Of a DNA stretch of 64,000 nucleotides, positions 23,966 through 35,032 are shown piece by piece. The notes below the pieces were generated by a model. It saw only the letters and a list, made by a program, of their open reading frames with translations, did not search any database and was not told where the DNA came from. The DNA is from Siphonodentalium dalli. Taxonomy: Eukaryota > Mollusca > Scaphopoda > Gadilida > Siphonodentaliidae. The translations under genes and the position numbers were made by a program. How positions within the stretch are numbered: position 1 is the first letter of the stretch; the number at the start of each line of letters is the position of its first letter. The stretch lies in NCBI GenBank assembly GCA_032622095.1, contig CP136069.1, positions 32,526,194 through 32,590,193 of the forward strand, read 5' to 3'.

Positions 23966-26900
23966 TGTTACTTTGATAGCTTTCGGACTTGTGATGGTTA
24001 GATTTGGTACATTATACAGCATTTATTGGTATATTTTGTGAATAAATGGTATTTATGGCATTTATACGTGGACTTACATACACAAACATTATGACAGACC
24101 AATGGAATATTAGGGAACTGTGATATGAAAAATAATTTCTCAATATACTGAAACATGTTTGTTCTATACGCGTAATGTGACAATTATGAAGATTATTAAT
24201 TGATATTATAACATTTTATTTTTAAAATTTAAATGTCTTTATTAATTCCTTAGATATATAAGTCACGTTTTACATAGCCGATACACACCCACGTGGCAGG
24301 GATAAGGGCGTTATTTTTGTCTGAAATAAAAAGATTATTATATATTGTACAGATGTTGTTCCATAACGCCCTTCTTGGTAATAGGGTGGTCTGCTCTACG
24401 TCATTTGAAAAGTGAAAATTATTACAATTTACAACAAACAGAGGCTCCATACACACGATAAACAGTCCCTATATTATTCTAGGACATATATAAACACTAT
24501 ATAGCAATATATGCCGTATGTATTGGAACCTATGTCTATGGAATTGCCCGCACTTTCTGTACAGGCGTGGTATTTTCAAATTCTAAATTAGTGACTAAGG
24601 AGTTAATAAAGAAAAAAAAACAAATATCAGATGCTTTGGTGTATCGGGAAGGATGGTGGGCTGCTACGGACGTATATATATATATAGTTTAGTCAAAGAG
24701 GTTGAAGGCGGTCGATGACAAAACCATCTCCATATATGATCAATACGTTCACGTTCATAAGTCCAGTATAGGATCCAATATTGCCCATCAATTAGAATAT
24801 GCATCATTATCCAGAAAAAAACAATCCGTTATCCAGAAAAAAAACAATCAATTATGACATGGAACACTTTTTTGATACCAGTATGGTGCATCTTCGAAAA
24901 AGTACAAAAAACTGACTACAACGGATGAAAACATACAAGTCCTCTAATTTTTATCGAAATAGGGAAATTGTATGGTACACCATCGATAAATTGATAGATC
25001 GTGTGTCTATTGTGAAGAGATATATTATAATAATATTAAATATTTATTATGTGTTACATATCCAGCTTGACAAAAACAGTGAATATCCGAAATTATCGAA
25101 CAATTTATCTCAAAATCGACGCCATGTGCAGGTTCATTTTTCATCATGCTTCGGTGGTAATTTGCCCCAATAAAGAGCTTGTCGTCGCAAATAAACATTG
25201 AAACTGAATGTATGTAGCCTTCACTAAAGTACTTGTATTCTTGTTGTCGCGATTTCAATGAAGAACAAGTCGAATTGAAGAAAAATCCAGCGAAAACTGG
25301 TGGTAAGTCCACCAAATTTTAAACACGTCGTTCCTTGTTGTCAGACATATCGGCGTGTGGTGTCTAACCTGCTATAATTCAGTCTGGCAATTTATGGCAG
25401 GCGTGGTTATCGCCGCTGGGCAGTAGCGTGAATTATGACCCACGTGATTACATCACGTGATAATTCATTTGGTACTAGCCGATCTCATTTGACGAAAACA
25501 TGGCGGCGTCAGGCCACTTGAGGCGATTGAGTTTTTTTACAGTATATAAAAATTGACGGAAGACACAAACTAATAGCAGGCTTACATATTTTATATTGGA
25601 ATCGCTATCGGCCTCGGCTAACATGCTGTAGCGTGTGCCCAATTAGGTACGTTGTTCTCTCGCTGTGTGTATTTAAGATTAGGGTAGTGAACTTCTCGGA
25701 AATTCATCAACATATTTTTTGTGTGTGGAATTGGACCTAACTGGCTTCTTAATAACCTGGAATATTGTTAGCACTGTGTGGATTATGTTTGTACATGGAC
25801 GGGACAAGATGATATATAACCGCCGAAAATTAACGGGCGCTAATAATTGATATTCTCCTCTGCAAAGAGCAGCAATTTTCAGTGAACTGAGACAGAACAA
25901 ATTAAAAAACTTAAAAAGTCATTGAGTGCAGTGGGGTTATACACTTTACATGCACACCAGTATTGTGAATTACAAAAAACAGATACTTAAGTTTCACAAA
26001 ATTATAAACCGCACAATTAACTCGCAAGACACAACCACTGGTGACTAGGATTACGAGACATACAATTATGTAGAAATTAGTCGGAATTATGACGTCACAC
26101 TCACATATCAGTCATGACTCGTGAGTCAGTCACAAGTTTGTTGGCTACATAACAATGTACAAATACCTGTACAAAGGACGATGGATCATATTCTTCAATT
26201 TTCATCGAAACGTGATTTGAGAACCATGTCGCCATGACATGTCGCCCAGTTACGGAGACTGCTATTCTTTTGATCGAAACGCCTGTGACACTGTGATATT
26301 GATGTGATATATTTATGGAGTGACGGATAATCTCGGAGATGCGGATCCAACTCTGGGACACACGTTATCACTGAATCAATCGCAAGCTTTTAGTAAATTA
26401 CTACAGCTATGCTCTAATTAATCACACCCCCTTTAACAAGGTTGTAGGGCGTTAATAACACCGGTTAATGGCGGTTATACCATACCGCCGTTCAACCACG
26501 GTCAATTGGTTGATATGTGGCAACTGCAGGTAATCTTTCTACAGTACATGTACTATTAATAATATTTTGCTTCTACTGTACTCCGCATTAATTTTTCACA
26601 TGGCCACCTTACACCCAGTCCAGCTTTTCGTGAGCGCCATGCACCGTGTTAACTATACACAAAACAATATTTCAATTAATAATTTGTTTACGGTTTAATC
26701 AACATTCGAAGTTGGTCACTGACCGACATTCGCAACTGCATCATCAATGCAGCGTCACGCCATGCCAGATATATACACTATGTGGTGGTTATTATGCTGA
26801 CTTTAAAACGGTACGAAGGTCGGCCATGCTGGATTAATCAATGTTAATAGCATCAACAACGCGGTAATATCGGTGGCCAATGTCGTTAGGGGGTCAATTA

Positions 26901-27194
26901 GGGCTTAGCTGTATACATACATAACCATGTATACCATTCCAATGTCCAGATGCATCATGTTCTTGTCGAAAGATGTGTGGCTATCATTGTGAGCGATTCG
27001 GCTATTTCCGCTTTGCTAGGAAATAACCTCATCCATAGCTGGAAACCATATTCGCGAAATTCTACATTATATGGCTCTGGTGATTTGGCAATTACATTGA
27101 CTCGTTGACGCATAGATGCTAATGGAGAATAATTTATTAACTATGGCTGTACCAAACTTGATCATATATTAAATACATTAAACTCTTTTTGTGT
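23966..27194. other. Non-coding intron sequence with two short regulatory-like palindromes
   Basis: No ORF with a recognisable domain. An imperfect palindrome with two CACGTGAT-type E-boxes is at 25430-25467. A CRE-like TGACGTCA (26090) and the inverted pair TGACTC-GT-GAGTCA (26115-26128) lie close together. GGTTAATGGCGG near 26463 recurs at 54950. No function can be claimed. Confidence 0.4.
25430..25467. promoter_or_regulatory. 38-bp imperfect palindrome containing two CACGTGA E-boxes
   Basis: GAATTATGACCCACGTGAT, three bases, then ATCACGTGATAATTC: the arms are inverted copies with a small asymmetry. CACGTG is a bHLH-factor site in animals. It may be a regulatory element or a hairpin remnant. 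Confidence 0.3.
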
Positions 27195-29154
27195 TATCTT
27201 AGCATTTGTTCATATACCGATGGCTCTACATAGCCTGAAGAACAATAAAGCCTGTGGTCAGGATATGATACTCAATGAACATCTTAAAGCAGCATCTGAG
27301 AAAATGTTGAATATATATTGCAGAATATTTAACTGTATTCTTGACGCGGGCTGCATACCAGATTCATGGGGTATAGGCACCATTGTCCCTATTTACAAAA
27401 ATAAAGGCGACCCTTGCGATCCAAGCAACTATAGGCCCATCACAATCCTGAGCTGCTTTGGAAAGTTATTTACAAAAATACATTCAAACAGAATATATGA
27501 ATATGTAGAAAATAATAATATTCTCAAACAAAATCAAGCCGGGTTACTCAACTACTGATAATATGTTTATTATACACATGTTAACTGACCTCACAAATAA
27601 TTTAAACTGCAACCTCTATTGTGCATTTATTGACTTTGAGAAGGCATTTGACAAAGTCTGGAGACCGGGACTTTGGAAAAAACTATTGGCCTGTAATATA
27701 AATGGGAAATTTTTTGGAGTTATTAAAAATATTTATCAAAATGTCAAATCATCGGTCAAGTTAGGAAACAATTATTCATCTCTTTTCCCATGTCTACCAG
27801 GGGTTAGGCATGGTGAAAACTTATCACCAATATTGTTTTCCCTATTTCTGAATGACCTGGAGACTTTTATGATAAAGGAGGGTATTGTCGGCCTCACCAA
27901 AATCTCAAACCAGACTGAACAAGAATTAAATGTTTACACGAAATTACTTCTCATACTATATCCAGATGATACAGTGCTTATGGCCGAAACCCCAAAAAAA
28001 CTGCAAAAAGAACTTAACGTTTTCAGCTTGTACTGCAATAAATGGAAACTAAAAGTAAATATTAATAAAACGAAAATTTTACTCATTTCAAACGTAGCTT
28101 ACCAAGAAACATACAATTCACATTTGATAGCACTAATCTTGAAGTAGTGAAAAAGTTCAATTATTTAGGAATTATGCATACAAAATCGGGATCATACACA
28201 GAAACAAAACAAATTCTTGCAACAAAAGGCAGTCATGCAATGTACTCTGTGATAAAACGATCCAGAGAAAACTGCCTCTCAGTAGCTAATCATTTGGACC
28301 TATTCGATTCACAGGTGCTGCCAATATTATTGTACGGCTGTGAGATATGGGGTTATGGAGATAACCAGGTACTCGAAAATGTACACCGAAATTTTTTTAA
28401 ACATATCCTAAATTTGAAACCATCAACCCCCAACTATATGTTTTATGGCGAATCAGGAAGATATCCATTGGACATCACAATAAAGTTAAGATTGTTAAAG
28501 TATTGGTTGAAAATAAAAAATATGACATACACACGGTATGGGAAAGTGCTTTATGATTTGTCAGTGAAACTTATGGGAGATGCCGATAAAAAGCTTTTTA
28601 AGTGGACAAGAGAAATCCGAGAGATCTTACGTAGCTGTGGCCAGGCAGATTTACTGACATCTGGTGAACTAAAGTGTGCCAATCAATTTCTTGATTGCGT
28701 GAAAAACAGTCTTCTAAGAGACTTTAAAATAAAGTGGGACTCTGAAATGAACAAATCAAGTAGAGGCCAAATATATCGCATATTTAAACACCATTTCTCC
28801 TTTGAAAAATATCTTGATATCTTACAAAGTAAAAACCGAATTGAATTCTGCAGATTCAGAACAGCGAACCACAACCTCCCAATAGAAACTGGGAGATGGA
28901 ATGGAACACCCCACAAGGATAGAACATGTCGCTTATGTAACCATAACATGATAGCAGACGAATTCCATTATTTATTGGAATGCAAAAAATTTGCTCACAT
29001 AAGGAAGAAAATTATCCCCCAAAAATATGGTGATAAAATAAATATTTTGATTATGGATGAAATCCTGAACTCATATGACCCCATAATTCTAAACAGAATA
29101 TGCATGCTGATCCGAGCAGTCCACACAGAGCTCTCAAATATAAGCACATCATGA
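27195..29154 (+). pseudogene. 5'-truncated LINE RT with frameshifts and a YPDD active site
   Basis: This is the RT and C-terminal part of a non-LTR retrotransposon ORF2. It starts inside the first RT motif (LKNNKACGQD..LNEHLK), followed by SNYRPITILSCFGKLFT. The frame breaks at about 27545, where QAG is followed by YSTTDN in another frame, with the expected few residues between them missing. DFEKAFDKVW, LPGVRHG (normally RQG) and LYPDDTVLM (27956-27982; normally YADD) follow. A second frameshift lies at about 28140 before KKFNYLGI. The 335-codon end has LPILLYGCEIW, ETGRWNGTP and a C.LC...DEFHYLLEC zinc motif. With Pro in the catalytic motif and two frameshifts it is dead. Same superfamily as LINE-B at 57-62 kb and the tail at 47.9 kb. 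Confidence 0.9.
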
Positions 29155-29300
29155 TAACACTTTGTGCTAAAATTCCACTTCAACTTTTGTATATTAGATA
29201 TGAGTTGTCTCTTCAAATATATTTAATATATTCATATTCATTATATGTATTATCGAATCCATTGCTGTATGATATATACTAATATAGACTATATTGTTAA
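29155..29300 (+). other. Probable 3' untranslated region of the LINE at 27.2 kb
   Basis: AT-rich sequence follows the stop, with repeated ATATATTC/TATATAC words. No clear tail or target duplication was seen. Confidence 0.3.
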
Positions 29301-29929
29301 ATGCGTATATTGTACATGTATACATATACACATTATATATTGCTGAAGGTGCTCATTTAAACGGTAATTTAACGGAGGACTGTCCCCTTTTAGGGACGAA
29401 TTTATACCAGCCCATTGTTTGTGTATTGACCCCCCTTCCAATCCATAACTTAACATGAAGACAGCCACATGTTCTGAACCACGTATAAACAACACATGCA
29501 GGCATGCATTCATGTCGTGCAACACTCACACTGGGCCACGGTCCTGATCCGAACTCATCAATCAACTAAATATCTGAATTTGTCAAATTATCTTAATATT
29601 GTCACTCCTAAATTCCTAATTAGCTATGACAAACACACCATGTAACTATATCTGTCATCAGAAAGACTCTGTCAAATTACTAATGTTATATTACTGACTA
29701 TTTACCGTTAAACAGAGATGTAAAAGATGACACATGGGGTCATCTGTTTTCAGGAAGCAGTACTAACAATTTCATACCACAGAGCCAAATGAAACACGAT
29801 AACAACATACATTATTATATTCACATATTAGGATATAGATATCCCCATAGCACCGGATACATGTATATAATGTATATATCCTTATGTTCTTTTGTAAATA
29901 CTTCTTTCATAGAATTAATTTTGTTTTAA

Positions 29930-31500
29930 GCATGGGTTTGCTACCCATGTCCCACATGCATGTTGGCTGTGAAAGACCGATCAGTCCATTTTAGCCCGAC
30001 CATGCTATTATACATGAATATCGATTTGTGGTTCATCCAGACCTGTTTAAGATGTCTGATTTATACGGTTCAAGCCCATTAGTGCCAACGCATAATAATA
30101 TATCTGCAATAAATCACAAACTTTTGTGATAAATCTCAAACATGCTTGCGATAAATTGTAAAGTATAATCACCAAGTTGTTTTAGAGTTATCGTAAAGAC
30201 AGGCAATTCTTCAAGGATTCTCCACTTATAAATGGACAATCGGTACCTAAAATGGTCATTAATAAATGGACAATCCAACCACGCGTGGCACGCGAGCTTG
30301 GGATTGTCCACTAAATGAAGACATGTTTTGTTAATCCTGCATGAAGGGCAATAACTCTATAAATAATGTTAATTTGCTAAATAACGGTGATTTGTATGAG
30401 AAGTGTTTTTGACAAAATAACGGAGAGATTTGAAGAAGAATTTTTGACGAAATAACGGAAATATTCGAAGAAGTGTTTTTAAAGAGCGTTTGCTCAGCGA
30501 AATGTCTGATTTATAAAGTATACAGAAGCCCATTAGCGCCAAAAATATTTGCGACAAATCTCAAAAATATTTGCGATAAATCGCAAAATATAATCACCCA
30601 GTATGCAGTCTGAGAGCTATCGTAAATATGTTTGAGATTTATCGTAAAGGTTTGCGTGTTATCGCAAATGTGTTTGTGATTTTTTGCAAAGTTTTGCGAT
30701 TTATCGCAAAGGTTTTCTCCCCCATCACACATGCATCTGGCTGTGAATGACTGATCGGTCTATTTTAGCCCGACCGGGCAATTATAGATTGATAGGTTGT
30801 TCACTCAAACCTGTTTAAGATGTCTGATTAATAATGTTCACACAAATTAAGAAATTTGGACGATTATTTCAGACAAATTTTGCTTCACGTGCAGGCAACA
30901 GGTCAGGGAAATGTCTGATTTATAATGTTAACAGAAGCCCATTGGCGCCAAAAAAAATTTGCGACAAATCTGAAACATCTTTGCGATAAATCGCAAAATA
31001 TAATCGCCCAGTACGCAGTCTGAGAGTTATCGTAAAGATGTTTGAGATTTATCGTAAAGGTTTGCAAGTTTTGGCAAAGGTGTTTGTGATTTCTCGCAAA
31101 GTTGTTTTGTGATTTATCGTAAAGGTTTGCTCCCCTTATCCCACATTCATGCTGGCTGTGAAAGACCGATCGGTCTATTTTAGTCCAAACCGTGCTATTA
31201 TAGATCGATGAATGGTTTACCAAGAACTGTTGAAGATGTCTGATTTATATTTATATGGTTCAAACCCATTAGTGCCAATGCATAAAAATATATCTGCGAT
31301 AAATCACAAACCGCAGTGATCAATTGAAAACCTTTGCGCTAAATCAAATATATTTATTGCAAGGTAGTTGGCGATTCGCAAAAGTTTGCGATTTATCGCA
31401 AGGTAGTTTTTTATTTATCGGGCTATTCTACATGTAGATCGAATGGTGTTTCACCCAGACCTGTTTAAGATGTTTGATTTATAATGTTTACTTTAATATT
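29930..31500. repeat. Four units of a palindrome-rich repeat, spacing about 330-450 bp
   Basis: The phrase CCCATTAG.GCCAA occurs near 30077, 30528, 30937 (CCCATTGGCGCC) and 31265. Each unit also carries CACATGCAT.TGGCTGTGAA, CCGATC.GTC.ATTTTAG and CTGTT.AAGATGTCTGATT. Between these lie many copies of GCGATAAATC and ATTTATCG(C/T)AAA. The perfect 18-bp palindrome TTTGCGATAAATCGCAAA is at 30570-30587 and 30980-30997. Short frames on the minus strand are by-products of the repeats. Confidence 0.75.
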
Positions 31501-31989
31501 ATTGCACACAAATTAAGAAATTTGGCCGATTATTTTAGACAGTTCATGGAAATCCTGAAATCGAGATATTAAACCTTGAATTAAGTACAAAATCACGATC
31601 AATGTTCTGTTCTGTACAAATAAAAGTAATACATGTATAATTCGGATTATTTAATTTAGCACTATGCAAGGGAGTCCATGTGGTTTTGTACTTAATTTGA
31701 TGTTTAAACGCCGTAGCATCATTTGAAATCTAACATGCCACATTGTTAGATTTGCCGTCGGCCATGTTTCGTAATTTCGAGTGCTTGGTATCCGGGCTGT
31801 TTGGTTCTCTGGAGTAACAAATTGCTTAGGTACTATGCATAGTACGTAAATACTTCAGAGTACCTGTCTTAACATTTTGGTACTTCAGATAATATAATGG
31901 GCGTGTCAAGAAAGCGTTTATTTCTTGGCACTTCATATCGTGTACGTTATATAGGCTTCGGTGACATAAAGGCGGTGGGTATTATATGC

Positions 31990-32190
31990 ATAATGCCCGG
32001 ATACATGTAGGTACTCTAGAGAACCAAAACATATAGGTACTCCAGAGAACCTAAATATATAGGTACTCCAGAGAACCAAAATATATAGGTACTCCAGAGA
32101 ACCTAAATATTTATCAGGTACTCTAGAGAACCAAAAATTTGGTACTCCCCCCTGGGACAAAGCTTAGTAACTACGTACTCTAGAGAACCT
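31990..32190. repeat. Minisatellite of about 28-34 bp, six to seven units
   Basis: GGTACTC(C/T)AGAGAACC followed by A/T-rich sequence with ATATA repeats from 32009 to about 32125, with outliers near 31850 and 32170. The open frame on the minus strand is a repeat artefact. Confidence 0.75.
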
Positions 32191-32920
32191 ATTGTTTTAA
32201 GAGTGTAAGTTCTATCATATTTGCTTTATTTAGGTGGGTTAGATTAGTTTTATACTGTTTACGGGCATTTTTGTAATTCGCTCTAGTCTGGTTACAACTG
32301 CGATTAAACCATGGTGGGTTGGATTTTTTTCGCTGGGATGTAATGGGGGTTCCATGTGGCTTGTGGTATTTCGGGTATTCTAATGTATCACTGGCATTCT
32401 TGAATAATTCTTTAGAGTTTCCACTGTTCCATCTATTTCAAGTTGGGCCTCTGATTTTGTCAAGTTCTAAAGAATAATTTAGCCGTGTTAGTGATGTATC
32501 ACTGTTAATTTTGGCTAAGAAATTTGCCTTGTGTGTCTCGTCGCGTTGCTGAGTTTGGAAAATAGGGGAGGGGCGATATCATTAGTCCAAACAATATGTG
32601 CTTCCGGTAACCCGCCCGCCCCATCTAAAACGCCGCGCCCCAAAATCATTTTATTGACTTTGACCTTTTTCATCGATAAACGTTTTTTAAAGCTTTGTCA
32701 ATCATTTTTTCAGATCTTTTTTTTACTTTGGTCATGCAGTTTACTGCACACTGCTATGCTTTCTCTCCGATAATGATCTCACAAGTGATCTAATATACTT
32801 AAATTGTTTCTGTCCGATGAGTTGTCAAGCAGCCAGTCTTAATTTTTTAGCGTTCAGCCCGAATGGTTGGCGATTACCGCAATACGATATGGGAACACCC
32901 CGACGTTCGTACTCATGCAA

Positions 32921-33372
32921 ATGTGACCCGCCATATCAAATCCAGTCGTACGTCGGGATTTGTTTTACCCTGTGCCAATGCATTCTCTTATATATGCGAG
33001 TCGACCATAGGTCGCCTCGCATATATAAGAGAATGCATTGGCCTAACAATTTTAATAATTTGTTCTTGTATTCTTTAACAATTTTATAATTTCACCCATA
33101 CAGAGCCCCAGACAAACATGAGGAGACGACACTCTTCTATATGCTTCTATATATGTGTGGGGCTCCCTGCAGGGTAATGGATGTTTTTTATTTTATGTCC
33201 TAAAAATTGTAAGAAACATTTATTTAAAAAACATGATAAAAAAATGTTAGGCCAATGCATTCTCTTATATATGCGAGGCGACCTATGTTCGACTCGCATA
33301 TATAAGAGAATGCATTGGCACAGGGTAAAATAAAATCCCGACTTACGACTGTATTTGATATGGCGGGTCACA
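32921..33372. mobile_element. Foldback element with a hairpin nested in each arm
   Basis: The outer arms begin GTGACCCGCCATATCAAA (32921) and are closed by the reverse complement ending at 33372. Inside each arm is a near-perfect palindrome: CCAATGCATTCTCTTATATA, then TGCGAG, a short loop with CGACCATAGG, and the inverted copy (32976-33043 and 33250-33318). The centre of about 190 bp has no ORF. A decayed relative lies at 9186-9300. No target duplication could be identified at the ends. Confidence 0.8.
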
Positions 33373-34429
33373 GCTATCTAATTCTTTTTGTACCTCGATT
33401 ACCAGGCCTAAGTTTCACGGGGAAAAGCTAATTGAAATTACTTGTCGTTATTTATATTTATACCTAATTTAATATTCATTTACATGAAAATAAATAACAT
33501 AAAACAAGTCAGAGATGTTATGTTTAAAATATCTTACACATGAAATTGGGGATAAGTTTTCCCCAGAGTACGTCATACTTGTGATAGTTACGTTACACAC
33601 GCGGTGTTCCCCTGGATTATTGCGATAATCGCCAACCAAACAGAATGATTTCCTTTTCCAACTACAACAATCAATTTTGATCGATGATAAACAAGTTTAT
33701 GATCGAAATGTCTTTTCTAACAACGGATTACAAAAATAAACACATGCACTACGAAGAGACGTTAGTTGTAATTAATAACATAATTATACTCTCCTGCAGT
33801 CACCATAAGTTTGTCGTAAATTGTAATATCTGAGACCAGTTTCCAAAATTCGTGGCAAATAAAAATATTTTGCGCGAATTCACTCCAATGTCACCCATTG
33901 TTCCAGGTTAGGTAAACCATAGGTTAGGCGTATCATAATATGTACCCAAACTGTGATAATCAATATTACCATTAACGACTAATGGGAAACTTATTGAAAG
34001 TTTATAATTTTGAGTATCTTAATTTGGGTCTTGATACAATTGGTTAAGCAATAATTAACTTATTAAGGTGAGAATGTGTGATAGGCGACCTACATGTACA
34101 TCATTGCATGCACAGAAACCTTTGGTGCAACCTGTTTTCATTTGCTGCATTTTTATTCTACAAATAGGTAACCTCCGCATGAACTCAACGCTAAATCACC
34201 TCAATACAAATTTGCGTGCCTGGACTGGTCATATAATTAATACGTATTAATTCATGTCTTCTCATTGACTATGTCTAAACAGGAATACAGTTATACTACA
34301 TGTAGTATAGTCCACTCGTCCCAATGCTTCTTTTGACATACTACCGCAAAATGAACGATAAGCCATGCATTATTAATATATTATAAACCATATTTTTATA
34401 TCCGACCAAATATTTTGAAACTAAATAGT

Positions 34430-34992
34430 CTCTTCACTTCTACAAACACTTCTAACAAATCTATCAATATTCATAAAAGAAGCCCTAAATATCGTGAGAG
34501 CAGCCTGAGGCAGAAACAAATCAAACAACCCAACCATGAACCCACCCCATCCTAACATCAATGTGAAACCAAGTAATACCCTTTCCCCCATGCTATATAT
34601 ATTATGCACACAATTAAGGGAACCTAAATCCGTATATCCCAACCGTAGTGCTACACCACCAGCCCACCATGCCCATTATATATTTGTGCTGGGCCCCATG
34701 TCACATTGATATTAAACACACAATAATACACATCAAATATGTGTACCGATGATCGTGACTATCCCCTCCCCACCAGCCACTAACCCCACACAACCCCTAA
34801 TTTGACAAAATGAAAAGCCCAACCAAAATAGATATTATGCATAAAACAAAGCACAATGAATTTGTTAGCTCAAAATGTAATGGGCACCATGATTTCATTG
34901 TATATACATATGAACGAGTGTTGTACGCGCTCACATGTCAACCATGATTTATATGAGCAATAAACCATCTATCTATATCTATATCTATATTT
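34430..34992 (+). pseudogene. LINE 3' terminus with (ATCTAT)n tail
   Basis: A short frame ends NLSIFIKEALNIVRAA and stop (about 34450-34509). It resembles the LSIFIKKAQ ending of the LINE tail at 48.1 kb. It is followed by about 460 bp of C-rich untranslated sequence, AATAAA at about 34960, and a tail of ATCTAT repeats to about 34992. Only the last few codons of ORF2 are present, as in heavily 5'-truncated insertions. Confidence 0.5.
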
Positions 34993-34997
34993 GCGAA

Positions 34998-35032
<35 letters not shown>

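Noticed and set aside
31933-32160. Minus-strand frame with repeated LEYL and STYI words
   Set aside because: Lies over the 28-34 bp minisatellite and depends on its periodicity.
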